Below, piece after piece: positions 44,691 through 53,891 of a stretch of 64,000 nt of DNA. The stretch's first letter is position 1; each line of letters starts with the position of its first letter. Both the position numbers and the translations under genes were made by a program. The notes beneath the pieces were generated by a model. The model was not told the DNA's origin, searched no databases, and saw nothing but the letters and a program-made list of their open reading frames with translations. This stretch comes from JAIQFF01 sp963788505 (GTDB lineage: Bacteria > Acidobacteriota > Terriglobia > Terriglobales > Acidobacteriaceae). The stretch covers positions 1,116,001 through 1,180,000 of the forward strand of contig CAWBGY010000005.1 of NCBI GenBank assembly GCA_963788505.1. Reading direction: 5' to 3'.

Positions 44691-45662
44691 CTATGAGTTT
44701 CTGATCCATCCCAAACCCGTCCGCAGGGCGGAATGCACTTTGGCTTCGACCGGGGACTTGGGACAAAACGTAGCCGCTTCAAGCGCGACCTCTCGGGTCC
44801 CAAATCCGGCTTTGAACCGGAGCAGGCCCGGATTGTCAGGGGTCGCGCCTCCGAGGTTGAAGACGCGGCAGCCTTCCTGTTTGAGAACATGGGCCACGCT
44901 GGACACCAGAAACGGTGAGGCTCCCATCTTCATCCCGTCCGGCGAAGTGCCTGCCGATTCGTAGTATGCGCCCTGTTTCGCTCGCAAGACCAGCATCGAA
45001 GACAGCACTCGATCTCCGTCCACCGCCTGAAACAGTTCGCCCGCGTTGCTGGCCAGCAGGGCTCCTGGCCGTGCCCCTTGCAAATCGGTTTCGACTTCCT
45101 CTCCCCGTTGGGCCCGCCGCTCCAGCGAAGCGTTCATCAATTCGAGGTGTTGCGCGCAAGCTGATGCTTCGCGGCTGCGGCGGATCGACAAGCCAGCCTT
45201 GACTGCGCGGGAAATATTCCGGCGATGCTGACTGCTGGCGCCGCTCAAAGGATTTTCGTGCTGCAGATCCAGCACATATTCCTGACGCTGACGCCGCGTA
45301 ACTTCTCCCGGAAGCTGAGGAATGTCTCCGGCAGGTGAGCCATAGCTGTCAATCTGGAGGCGCCAGACTTTGAGCCCACGGCAAAGATCCAGGAGACCCG
45401 GCCAAAAGACATCGGGGCTGGAGACGCCGGGTAGAGAGGGAATGAGAAGAGCGCGCCGCAGAAACGAGCCGGACAAAAAGCCAATACAGCCCGACTCGAC
45501 TTCGTCGCCACGGCACAGGCCTATAAAGGATGGCTGGTCGCCCAATGATTCGCACGCTCTGGCATATTCCGAGGTATGAAACGGATTGGCCGGATCCGTT
45601 GCGGCAACCCTGTCAATTAGTGGGACTGGCGGCGCGAGCGTGGAATAGAACTGCAGACTCAC
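44691..45662 (-). CDS. FemAB/GNAT-type acyltransferase of an exopolysaccharide locus
   Basis: A 323-aa protein of the FemAB-like GNAT superfamily. NPFHTSEYARACESLGDQPSFIGLCRGDEV at the N-terminus and the second GNAT half SSMLVLRAKQGAYYESAGTSPDGMKMGASPFLVSSVAHVLKQEG with FNLGGATPDNPGLLRFKAGFG match the FemAB family found beside exosortase A. Such proteins transfer an acyl or amino-acyl group; the acceptor here is unknown. It overlaps the preceding gene by 50 bases, which may mean that its true start is a little further in. The ATPase gene follows 84 bases later. Confidence 0.75.
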   Translation of the reverse strand: MSLQFYSTLAPPVPLIDRVAATDPANPFHTSEYARACESLGDQPSFIGLCRGDEVESGCIGFLSGSFLRRALLIPSLPGVSSPDVFWPGLLDLCRGLKVWRLQIDSYGSPAGDIPQLPGEVTRRQRQEYVLDLQHENPLSGASSQHRRNISRAVKAGLSIRRSREASACAQHLELMNASLERRAQRGEEVETDLQGARPGALLASNAGELFQAVDGDRVLSSMLVLRAKQGAYYESAGTSPDGMKMGASPFLVSSVAHVLKQEGCRVFNLGGATPDNPGLLRFKAGFGTREVALEAATFCPKSPVEAKVHSALRTGLGWIRNS

Positions 45663-46869
45663 TTTCCTCCTCGCAGATGGCTTTTTCCAGACTGTTGGAG
45701 TCGATAAAGAACTTGCATGCCCAATTGGGATACTGGAATTTGCAATAGCCTCCCGAAGCGGGGAAACTCCCTTTTACCGCACCCCGGGTCTCAGGCGGGC
45801 CATCCAGGCGCACCGTGGAACGCACATAGCGGTTGGCGAGCATTCCCGCCTTCCGGAAGCGAGCATCGCCTGTGGCGCGGTACAACAGGAGCCAGCAGGC
45901 GGCCAATTGCACGGTACCCGTCAAGCATGCCCAGGAAACGGCTCCCCGCCACTGGCTGTCCAGCCGACCGGGCAGAAACCCGTCAGCCTGAAGCGCGGTC
46001 AAGGCGCCTTCTCCAGTCCGGCAAGCCTCATGAAGAATCTTGCTATCCCCGGAGAATTCGTAGCCTGCTATCAGACCGCGCAGCACGTAGCCCAGGGTAT
46101 GGGTCAGAGGATTGACCGGATCGGTCAGGCAACAGTTGGCGAACCAACCTCCGCCGTCCTGCTGGGAGAGCGCCCAGTGCATGTTTCGCATGGCAGCTTC
46201 CGCGTAGCCACGGCCCGGTTCCACCGCGGCAGCTTCGAACAGACCCCAGGCGGCATGGGTCTCGTAGGACTTTTCTCCTGGGGCGGCGAAAGGCGTCGGG
46301 TGTTTACGCCAACACCCATCGCTATCCTGCGTGCGCACCAGCCAGTCCGCAGCCGCTACCATCGCCTGGCGGTAGGGCGATCCAAACTGTTTCACTCCTG
46401 CGGCCAAGCCGAGCAGGATCTGGCCGGTATTAAACGTAACCGCAACCACGGGAGAACTGTCTATGGCGCCACCCCGAAACCCGCCACTTGACATCTGGAT
46501 GCTGGCCAGCCAGTCCAGCATGGTCCGGGCGCGATCCAGCAAATTGGCATCGCCTTGGGCGCGCGCCTCCCGGATGATGGTGGGAACAATGTATCCGGTG
46601 GACTCCGGATAGGACGGACCCCACCCTGAAATCAGGGAATAGTGCCGGGCAACACCGCCATCGGCGGAGGTCGAATTGTCCTGCGCCCGTGCGATCCAGG
46701 CTAACGCCTCGGTAACCGCATCGTCGATGGGAACGTCTTGACGGGCTCCCGTTCGCAGCTCGCGCTTCGACTCGGCCCGTGCCGCCTCCGATAGTCCATA
46801 CCGAATACGGAGGTCCAGAAATCGGTTTCTCAAATTTTGCGCCACGCCCAAAAATCCAGAATCATGCAC
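45613..46869 (-). CDS. Alpha/alpha-toroid (squalene-cyclase/prenyltransferase-like fold) protein
   Basis: A 418-aa protein made of repeated helix pairs. Repeats such as ALAWIARAQDNSTSADGGVARHYS, MLDWLASIQMSSGGFRGG, ADWLVRTQDSDGCWRKHP, MHWALSQQDGGGWFANC and EGALTALQADGFLPG show the QW-like/GGF pattern of terpene-cyclase and glycosidase toroids. NWACKFFIDS closes the conserved region. I cannot name the family. Genes like this occur next to glycosyltransferases and may act on polysaccharide or a polyprenyl-linked sugar; catalysis is unproven. No signal peptide is visible. It precedes the FemAB-like gene with a 50-base overlap, and 275 bases of gene-free DNA with three GTAACC words lie upstream. 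Confidence 0.6.
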   Translation of the reverse strand: MHDSGFLGVAQNLRNRFLDLRIRYGLSEAARAESKRELRTGARQDVPIDDAVTEALAWIARAQDNSTSADGGVARHYSLISGWGPSYPESTGYIVPTIIREARAQGDANLLDRARTMLDWLASIQMSSGGFRGGAIDSSPVVAVTFNTGQILLGLAAGVKQFGSPYRQAMVAAADWLVRTQDSDGCWRKHPTPFAAPGEKSYETHAAWGLFEAAAVEPGRGYAEAAMRNMHWALSQQDGGGWFANCCLTDPVNPLTHTLGYVLRGLIAGYEFSGDSKILHEACRTGEGALTALQADGFLPGRLDSQWRGAVSWACLTGTVQLAACWLLLYRATGDARFRKAGMLANRYVRSTVRLDGPPETRGAVKGSFPASGGYCKFQYPNWACKFFIDSNSLEKAICEEESESAVLFHARAASPTN

Positions 46870-47144
46870 AGGGTCACACCTCCGGCTAGGCTCGGGGGAC
46901 GGTCAGATTAAGGGGGGGAACCGATACGCTGAAGGGGAGTCTACCATACGGGCGAAAAAACGGAACGGCACCTTTGGGGGATACAACCCAACTCCGGTAA
47001 CCACACGAATGTAACCAGTCAACGAACTTGAGGGTAACCGGTCGAGACACCCCATTCAGGAGTATCCCAAGGGCCTGGGCGCATCCGCATGTTTCGCGAA
47101 TGCTGGATCCGTTCTTTTGACGCCCGGATCTGGCAATCGAGGGT

Positions 47145-48377
47145 TTAGTGCAGATCGGCGGCGCTCTCGAAATCTACCGAATCCTGTTCTGCTACATCAT
47201 TCCTTGGAATTTGAATGGCAAGGCGTTGTCCAATGACGCGAGCAATTTTCTCGACCAGGGTTCCCCAATCGTGTTGTCGAGCGACGGCTTGACGCTCAGC
47301 CCGGCGAACGTCGTTGGTCTCTTCCCGGGAGAACGCGCGTTCGATCGCCTGCGACCACTCCTTGCTGTCACCCGCGATGGACACGACCTTTCTGAAATCC
47401 TCGACAACAGGTATCCGGGCAGAAATCACCGGCGTACCACTGGCCAGGTACTCATGCAGTTTTAGAGGATAGATGTACTTGGTATAGTCATCCAGAATGT
47501 AAGGCATGATGCAAACGTCAAAATGCTGCGGATAGGCGCCCAGGCGTTCGGTGCGCTTTCCCCCCAGGAAATGTACGTTCGGCAACCGTGTCATCTGCTG
47601 GATTACGGCCTCGATGTCGGGATGTGGACTCTTGGGCCCTAGCAGGACGAAAGACCACTGGGGGTTTTTCGTACTTAATTCGAGCAGCAGGGGCCAGTCC
47701 AGCATGCGCTTCAGATATCCCACGTATCCGACCCGGGGATGCGGAATGTCGCGCAGGTCCTCGGGCTCGGGCACGGGAGTGGCATACAGCTGGTAGTCCA
47801 CCCCGTTGGGGACATACTCCGTGTTCGGATTAATGGAGCCCTTCTTCTGCATGAGCGTTGCCGAATGGATAAAAACCTGATTCACCGTTTCCAGCAGTCG
47901 GCGTTCGGCCGGACTCATTTCCGCCTCTGTGGGAGAGAACGAATATTCGTCGTCAATGTGGTAGATACTGAGATCGTGAGGTAATTGCTTGAGAGTATCC
48001 ACAAACTCAGGCCGCCACAGGTACAGAACCAGTCGCGTACATCCCCGCGCACGCAGCAGCTGGGCAGCGCGCTCGAGCCGCTTTCGCTGCGCAAGATCCG
48101 CCAACCAGTCCGGACGACCGAGATTCGGGAGCCAGAACTCGGGCTGGTAGATCTGCAATCCCGGAGGGGTAGCTGGACGGTCCGCCAGGGCCGCGCGGTG
48201 CTCGCGCAGCGCCGAAACCGACTGGCGCCACCGCGGCGGATAATTAACCCAAACCACCTGGAAATACTCCGCCAGCCGGCTGAGCACTTGGTGTCTAGGC
48301 TGCCAGTGGGGGTCCCACTGATCTGGTACCAGAGCAATGACGCCTACGCTACCCGACAGTGGTTGTGGAAGATTCAT
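47145..48377 (-). CDS. Glycosyltransferase, GT-B fold (GT1/GT4-like)
   Basis: A 410-aa cytoplasmic or membrane-associated glycosyltransferase. The N-terminal half contains RHQVLSRLAEYFQVVWVNYPPRW. DLSIYHIDDEYSFSPTEAEM is a recurrent motif of this bacterial subgroup. The C-terminal half has VGYVGYLKRMLDWPLLLELSTKNPQWSFVLLGP, PNVHFLGGKRTERLGAYPQHFDVCIMPYI and LKLHEYLASGTPVISARIPVVEDF, where the E-x7-E-like nucleotide-sugar site lies. The donor and acceptor are unknown. Its start overlaps the flippase stop by 29 bases, so the two are probably coupled. Gene order places it late in repeat-unit assembly. Confidence 0.82.
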   Translation of the reverse strand: MNLPQPLSGSVGVIALVPDQWDPHWQPRHQVLSRLAEYFQVVWVNYPPRWRQSVSALREHRAALADRPATPPGLQIYQPEFWLPNLGRPDWLADLAQRKRLERAAQLLRARGCTRLVLYLWRPEFVDTLKQLPHDLSIYHIDDEYSFSPTEAEMSPAERRLLETVNQVFIHSATLMQKKGSINPNTEYVPNGVDYQLYATPVPEPEDLRDIPHPRVGYVGYLKRMLDWPLLLELSTKNPQWSFVLLGPKSPHPDIEAVIQQMTRLPNVHFLGGKRTERLGAYPQHFDVCIMPYILDDYTKYIYPLKLHEYLASGTPVISARIPVVEDFRKVVSIAGDSKEWSQAIERAFSREETNDVRRAERQAVARQHDWGTLVEKIARVIGQRLAIQIPRNDVAEQDSVDFESAADLH

Positions 48378-49909
48378 ATTCCTCGATAGACCGTTGCGCT
48401 TCGTTCCTACGTTTCATCCATTCCCGGAATTGTGTCACGCCCTCGCCTCGGAACACCAGCACGAGACCAAGCGGGACCAGCGGCAATAAAGCCGCGATTT
48501 GCAGAAAGAACACTGCGAGATTCCGCGCCGGCCACATTCGTTCGGCCACGGCACAAGCCAGTCCGAAGGGAACCACCGCCAGCGCGGTTCGAATCCAGGT
48601 CTGCCACAGATAGGTCCGTACCGGCATCACCACCAATTCGCAGACGTAACGCGGCCACAGGAACATTTCGATGATCACGCTGGGGATGGCCGTACCCCAC
48701 GCCACCCCATAGATGCCGATCTTATGGACCAGGATTACGCTGAGAAGCAGATTGGCCGAGGCTTCGACCACGGCCCAGAGCGTAACTCGCTTGAGCTTCT
48801 CCATGCCGTAGGCCACGCCGTTGCTGGTGGAATTTGCCGAACTGAACACCACCGACAGCAAGAGAATCTTCATCACCATGGCGGACGGCTGGGCATATTG
48901 AGGACCCATCCAAAGCCGGATGAAGGTTTCTCCCCGGAACAGCAGGGCTACCTCGATCGGCAGGGAAACCACGAGGGAGGCCCGGGTGCCATGAATGAGC
49001 AACCGGTGCAGATTGTCGAACTTTCCTTCTGCTTCAAAGGTACTGGCCAAAGGCGCGAAGGTCGTTGTCATCGACGCGACAATCTGGCGCGCGTAACCGA
49101 TGAGGACTCCGCCGATGGCGTACAGCGTAACCGCCGCAGGGCCTAAAAAGATTCCCACTACCAGGTTATCGGTGTAGTAGGCGACCTGAACTCCCAAATT
49201 TATCAGGAATACATAAGAGCTGTAGCTCCAAAGCTTCCGCAGAGGTGGGCCCGTCGGGACGACCAAAAACGACCTTCAGCCGCGGATAAACCCGGAAACA
49301 AAAAACTATGATGGCAGCGTTGGCCGCCAGGGACGTGCCCAGCTCCCACAATGCCAGTGCCAGAATTCCGTGCCCGGACCGCAACAGAAATACGAAACCA
49401 GTGGCGCGAACACAGGTTTGCAGCACCAGAGCAATGCTGGTCAAGTCGTAGCGGTGCAGCGCCACCAGCACCCCGCGGAATACACCGCACCAGAGATTGA
49501 TGGCGACCGTGACCGCGCTGACCAGCACCGCCACGCTTGCGGTTCGCTGAAGATCGACCGGTACAACGAAAATGCGCTTGAATCCGAAAGAAACGACCAA
49601 CCCGGCGGCTATGATGGCCAGGCTTACCCACAGCCGGATCCAAAGAGCTCCCGAAACCGTCTGGTTGGATTCGTCGTGATTTTCCTGCGCAACTCCCTTG
49701 GAAACGAAGCGGACCACCGCGCTCTGCAGTCCCAGGTCGAGCAGGTTCATGTACGCCACGAGGGACGATACAATCACCCAAACTCCATACACCACACTGC
49801 CGAGATGATGCACCACGTACGGGGAAAGGAAAAAGCCCACCACAGTGGTGACGAACAGCGCAAACCAGTTCGACAATATGTTTTGAGCTATGCGTCGGGC
49901 GCGGGGCAT
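48349..49909 (-). pseudogene. Polysaccharide flippase (MATE/Wzx-like), frameshifted
   Basis: Two frames join into a 519-aa membrane protein of the oligosaccharide flippase family. The first frame starts at ATG 49909 (RRIAQNILSNWFALFVTTVVGFFLSPYVVHHLGSVVYGVWVIVSSL) and is lost at about 49240 after KVVFGRPDG. The second resumes with LRKLWSYSSYVFLINLGVQVAYYTDNLVVGIFLGPAAVTLYAIG and runs to 48349. Removing one base in GGGCCCACCTCTGCGG restores DGPTLRKLWSYSS. Some 12-14 helices are expected. It would move lipid-linked glycan units across the inner membrane, an essential step for this locus, so a genuine break would be costly. Confidence 0.83.
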
Positions 49910-50007
49910 AAATATTCAATCTGGGACAGGATATTAATCAAACCTGAAACTCGAGCCTTTATGAGTGCGACATTGAACCGGTTCATCATGTATTGGAATT
50001 TTTGCAA

Positions 50008-51006
50008 CTAGTGCGAAACGCTATCCGTGCGCGCAGCATCCGGCTCTAGCGGCTTCGAGGCGCCGAGCCTGGAACCCGATGATGTCAGATCGATGAACGC
50101 GAATTTCAAGTCGCTGCACAGCAAACCTATATACCTGCGCACCCAGTTCACCAGCTCCAGGTAGCAGCGGAAGCGCTCCATCCGGCCAAGCGGCGCCCGA
50201 TGTACGGCCAGTACGCCCTCCTTCAGGACTCGGAAGACGGGAAAGACCAATCGCATGGGGCGGTCAGGATTCGCCAGCCGGGTTCGCGCCTGCCGGCTGG
50301 GATGCTGGTGGGTAAACCTGCTCGCGTGCTCACGATGGAAGAACAGCGGCTCGGCAATGCGGTGATATCTGCCATGCAACCCCAATTCCGCGAGTGCGCA
50401 ACGATCGCCATCGGCGAAATCAGCCTGGATCGAAGTCTTTCTCAGAACATCCATCCGGATCAGTCCGTAGAGCACCATGCAATTGTGGCTCATCGACATC
50501 AGCCTGCGGAAGCGCTGGTGCGGCTCGGGTTGATCGAACACAAATTGTGTTTTGGGCTCAAACTGGTTGCCCGCGTCATCCAGGTAGATCGAGCTCGAAT
50601 GGCACAGGACGACACTTGGATCCTTGTCCAGAACCTCCACGCAGCGCTCCACGTACTTCGGCGCCATCAGGTCATCATGAGAGGTCCAAAGGAAATACGT
50701 GCCCGACGACAGCAACACCACCTGACGAAAATTCCAGGTGACACCGTGGTTTCGGGCCTGCCGATGATAGTGAATGCGGGCATCCGCCGCCTCGTATTCC
50801 CGGCAAATCGTCTCCGTGGCATCCGTGGATGCATTGTCAGAAATAATCAGCTCAAATTCGCCAAAGGTCTGCGCCAGCACGGAATCCAGCAAACCTCGCA
50901 GATAGGTTTCGCCGTTGTAGACAGGGAGCCCGATACTGACCTTGAGACGGCGCCCTCCGCCCGGTCCGAGCGTTGGCTGACGGCTTGCATCCGGCTTCAT
51001 GGTCAA
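50008..51006 (-). CDS. Glycosyltransferase family 2
   Basis: A GT-A fold transferase, 332 aa. KVSIGLPVYNGETYLRGLLDSVLAQTFGEFELIISDNASTDATE is the canonical GT2 N-terminus, and TYFLWTSHDDLMAPKYVERCVEVL carries the metal-binding DxD-like site (HDD). The second half (residues about 150-230) has PHQRFRRLMSMSHNCMVLYGLIR and YHRIAEPLFFHREHASR. No transmembrane helix is seen. Its start overlaps the PIG-L gene stop by four bases, so both products are likely made together and act on the same glycan. Confidence 0.88.
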   Translation of the reverse strand: MTMKPDASRQPTLGPGGGRRLKVSIGLPVYNGETYLRGLLDSVLAQTFGEFELIISDNASTDATETICREYEAADARIHYHRQARNHGVTWNFRQVVLLSSGTYFLWTSHDDLMAPKYVERCVEVLDKDPSVVLCHSSSIYLDDAGNQFEPKTQFVFDQPEPHQRFRRLMSMSHNCMVLYGLIRMDVLRKTSIQADFADGDRCALAELGLHGRYHRIAEPLFFHREHASRFTHQHPSRQARTRLANPDRPMRLVFPVFRVLKEGVLAVHRAPLGRMERFRCYLELVNWVRRYIGLLCSDLKFAFIDLTSSGSRLGASKPLEPDAARTDSVSH

Positions 51007-51665
51007 ATACTCTCCGTTCCGAAAACCAGCTTGCGACAGTAGAACGCTTCCGCGTACTTATCTGGCGCGGCGCACTCCACGCCCCGCAGCCTCAGCATGG
51101 CCTGAAACGTATCCTCGGTCAGCCACGCCTTATTACTCTGGGTCTGGAAAACGTCGCAGATATGCTGGATCTTGCGCTTGCAGATCCGTCGATTGAGGGG
51201 GACGAACAGGTTGGGCGAGCCCAGGTCCCCGTCGTACTTCGGAATCTCATACTCCAGAACCAGATGTTTGCGGAAGGTGTTCCAGGTCAAATCGCTGATG
51301 GTTCGATGGTCCTGGTGACGATCGTGGCGGTAGTGGGTAAAGACCAGGTCGGGATCGATTTCACCTTTTAGCTTCTCGAAAAACTCCTTGATACCCGTAC
51401 CCTGGTAGGGGAAAAATCCGTCGCGAAACTTCTTCACGATCACCTTCTTGCGCTTCGCCTGCTTAAGGAATAGCGCCGCACTGGCGCGGGCTTCCCGTTC
51501 GCGTTCCCGCCCCGCGCTGAAAACTACCCACCACACTTCCAGATTGGGGCGCACGGAAAGCAGCTGCAGCACGGTTCCGCCGCAGCCGATTTCAATGTCA
51601 TCGGAGTGGGCCCCCAGACACAGCACCTTCCCGCCGGGCTCCGGCAGCAGTTTCAGAGGCAGCAT
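51003..51665 (-). CDS. PIG-L family deacetylase
   Basis: A zinc-dependent N-deacetylase of the LmbE/PIG-L family, 220 aa. The zinc site is visible as GAHSDDIEIGCGGT (His, Asp) near residue 18 and HYRHDRHQDHRTISDL (HxDxH) near residue 112. In glycan loci such enzymes remove an N-acetyl group from a sugar; WecB and others here could supply an N-acetylated substrate. It overlaps the following glycosyltransferase by four bases, and the cytidylyltransferase lies 31 bases upstream. The basic insert LKQAKRKKVIVKKF is unusual but common in this subgroup. Confidence 0.88.
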   Translation of the reverse strand: MLPLKLLPEPGGKVLCLGAHSDDIEIGCGGTVLQLLSVRPNLEVWWVVFSAGREREREARASAALFLKQAKRKKVIVKKFRDGFFPYQGTGIKEFFEKLKGEIDPDLVFTHYRHDRHQDHRTISDLTWNTFRKHLVLEYEIPKYDGDLGSPNLFVPLNRRICKRKIQHICDVFQTQSNKAWLTEDTFQAMLRLRGVECAAPDKYAEAFYCRKLVFGTESI

Positions 51666-51695
51666 GAAACCCCGTTCCGAATCGCGCGTAGCCTG

Positions 51696-52484
51696 CTATT
51701 TGCCATTGCCCTTCCAGACTTCCCAGGGGGCGGAGCCTCCCGAATACAGGCCTTCCAGTTGCATTCTGTCCTTGAAGGTGTCCATGCTGGCCCAAAAACC
51801 GTCATAGGGATATCCAATCAGCTGCTTCTCTTCCAGCAACCGCTGGAAGGGCTCAAGGACCAATTCTTCTTTTTCACGGATATAGTCGAATATCTTTTTC
51901 TTGAAAACAAAATATCCGCCGTTGATGCGCACGCTGCCGTTGTTGATGGCGTGAATCCCTGAAACCAGGCTGCCATTGCCGGACTCCACCGAAACCATGT
52001 GATAGCTGAGGTTGGGGCGAACGCAGAGGAAACTGGCAATCTTGTCCTGCTGGTGAAAATGCTGCAGCTGTTGGGGCAGCGGTAAATCGGTAAGGCCATC
52101 GCTATAGTTGGCGAGAAACTCCTCTTCTCCGTCCAGATATTTTTCCACTGCCTTCAGCCTCTGTCCAATATTCGAATTGATTCCCGTGTCGGCAAAGGTA
52201 ATGCGCCAATCCTGAATGTCGCTGTTGAGCAACTCCAGGTTCTTGGCCCCGCCCGACAGAATGAAATCGTTAGAGGCGCATTCGTTGTAGTTAAGGAAGT
52301 AGTTCTTGACCGCGTCCGCGCGATATCCCAGGCAAAGAATGAAATCCTTGTGCCCGAAATGAGCGTAATACTTCATCACATGCCACAGGATGGGACGGTA
52401 GCCAATATGCACCATGGGTTTGGGCAGGTCCTCGGCGTCGCGGATCCGCATACCCAGCCCGCCACAAAAAAGAACAACCTTCAT
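51696..52484 (-). CDS. rfbF: Glucose-1-phosphate cytidylyltransferase
   Basis: Makes CDP-glucose from CTP and glucose-1-phosphate, 262 aa, the first step to CDP-linked dideoxy- and branched sugars. VVLFCGGLGMRIRD is the nucleotide-binding motif, and LPKPMVHIGYRPILWHVMKYYAHFGHKDFILCLGYR is highly characteristic of RfbF. NYSDGLTDLPLP and NGGYFVFKKKIFDYI follow. No CDP-glucose 4,6-dehydratase (rfbG) or RfbH is recognisable in the window, so later steps depend on the neighbouring short-chain dehydrogenases. It sits between the PIG-L gene and the methyltransferase. Confidence 0.9.
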   Translation of the reverse strand: MKVVLFCGGLGMRIRDAEDLPKPMVHIGYRPILWHVMKYYAHFGHKDFILCLGYRADAVKNYFLNYNECASNDFILSGGAKNLELLNSDIQDWRITFADTGINSNIGQRLKAVEKYLDGEEEFLANYSDGLTDLPLPQQLQHFHQQDKIASFLCVRPNLSYHMVSVESGNGSLVSGIHAINNGSVRINGGYFVFKKKIFDYIREKEELVLEPFQRLLEEKQLIGYPYDGFWASMDTFKDRMQLEGLYSGGSAPWEVWKGNGK

Positions 52485-52542
52485 GAATGTCCTCCCTCCA
52501 CGGACGCCAGCCGGACAGGCGGACGCAAACCGTTTTCGCTGC

Positions 52543-53803
52543 TCACGAGTACACCTTCACTTCGGGAATCGGAACCACGAATTGGCCTTTCCACTCCCGG
52601 ATGTAAGCCATCCCGCTCATGATTTCATCCTTCAAATTCCAGGGCAAAATCAGAAGATAGTCGGGTTTGGTCTCGCGAATCTTGTCGACCGGAAAAATCG
52701 GAATGCGCGTCCCGGGGGTAAATCGCCCGTGTTTATAAGGGTTCCGGTCCACCGTGTAGTCCAGGAAGTCGGTGCGGATCGCGCAGTAGTTCAGCAGCGT
52801 GTTGCCTTTTCCCGGCGCTCCGTAACCCACCACCTTCTTGCCCGCGCGCCGGGCCTCGATCAGAAACTCCAGCAGCTTGCGCTTGGTCTCTTTCACCTGC
52901 TCTTCAAACCGCGAATACGATTCGAGCCTGGTCAGTCCGGCTTTTTCCTCGCGCGCCCGCAACTCGTGGGCCCGCGCGCTGACCGGCCGCGACTTGTTCT
53001 CGGTGTGTTGCGCATAGATGCGCAGCGAACCGCCATGGGTCGGCAGTTCCTCGACATCAAAAAGCGTCATGCCGTGCGCCGCAAAAATCTTTTCCGCCGT
53101 CAGGAAGGAAAAGTAGGAAAAGTGTTCGTGATAGATCGTGTCAAACTGATTTTCCTCCATCAATCGCATCAGATGAGGGAATTCGATGGTGACCACGCCC
53201 TCGGGCTTGAGCAGCAGCTTGATGCCGGCCACGAAATCGTTCAGGTCCGGAACCTGGGCCAGCACGTTGTTCCCCAGAATCACGTCGGCCTGCTTGCCCT
53301 CCGCGACCAATTCTTTGGCGGTTTCGCGGCCGAAAAACTTGACCAGCGTGGGAATGCCTTTCTCGACCGCCACGGCTGCGACATTCGCCGCGGGCTCGAT
53401 CCCCAGCACCGGAATTTTCTTTTCCACGAAGTATTGCAGCAGGTATCCGTCGTTGCTGGCCAGTTCAACGACCAGGCTCTGCCCGTTCAGATTAAACTGC
53501 CTGGTCATCTGGTCGGTATAGGCCTTGGCGTGCGCCAGCCAGCTGTCTGAATAGGAGGAAAAGTACGCGTACTCGGTGAAGATGTGCTCCCGGCTGACGA
53601 ATTCCGGCAATTGCACCAGGAAGCACTTCCCGCAAACCGTCACCTTCAGAGGGTAGAACGGCTCCATCTGGATAAGCTGGTCCGAGCTCAGGAAACTCTC
53701 GCACAAGCGGAGACATTCCCAGATCGACGAAAGTGGCGCTCAGGGCGGAGCCGCAGAACCGGCAGTTGGAATGACTTGAATGATTGGAGTTGGTGGCGCT
53801 CAC
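52543..53803 (-). pseudogene. NDP-sugar C-methyltransferase (class I SAM), frameshifted
   Basis: Two frames join into a 419-aa protein. The first (ATG 53803) has the N-terminal zinc-binding segment CRFCGSALSATFVDLGMSPL and is lost at about 53700. The second resumes with CESFLSSDQLIQMEPFYPLKVTVCGKCFLVQLPEFV, then VVELASNDGYLLQYFVEKKIPVLGIEP (SAM site) and the C-terminal domain VVGYGAPGKGNTLLNYC ... PDYLLILPWNLKDEIM. This is the TylC3/NovU-type architecture: zinc knuckle, methyltransferase, C-terminal Rossmann-like domain. Removing one base in CCGCTTGTGCGAG restores MSPLCESF. It would add a C-methyl branch to a keto-sugar nucleotide. Confidence 0.85.
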
Positions 53804-53891
53804 TAGTTTTTATCTTCCCTTTCTAATTGCCATTTGCGCACCGGCGTTTTGACCGCCGGCGCGGATGTTTCAAACTCGAAGTTCAGCCGTC

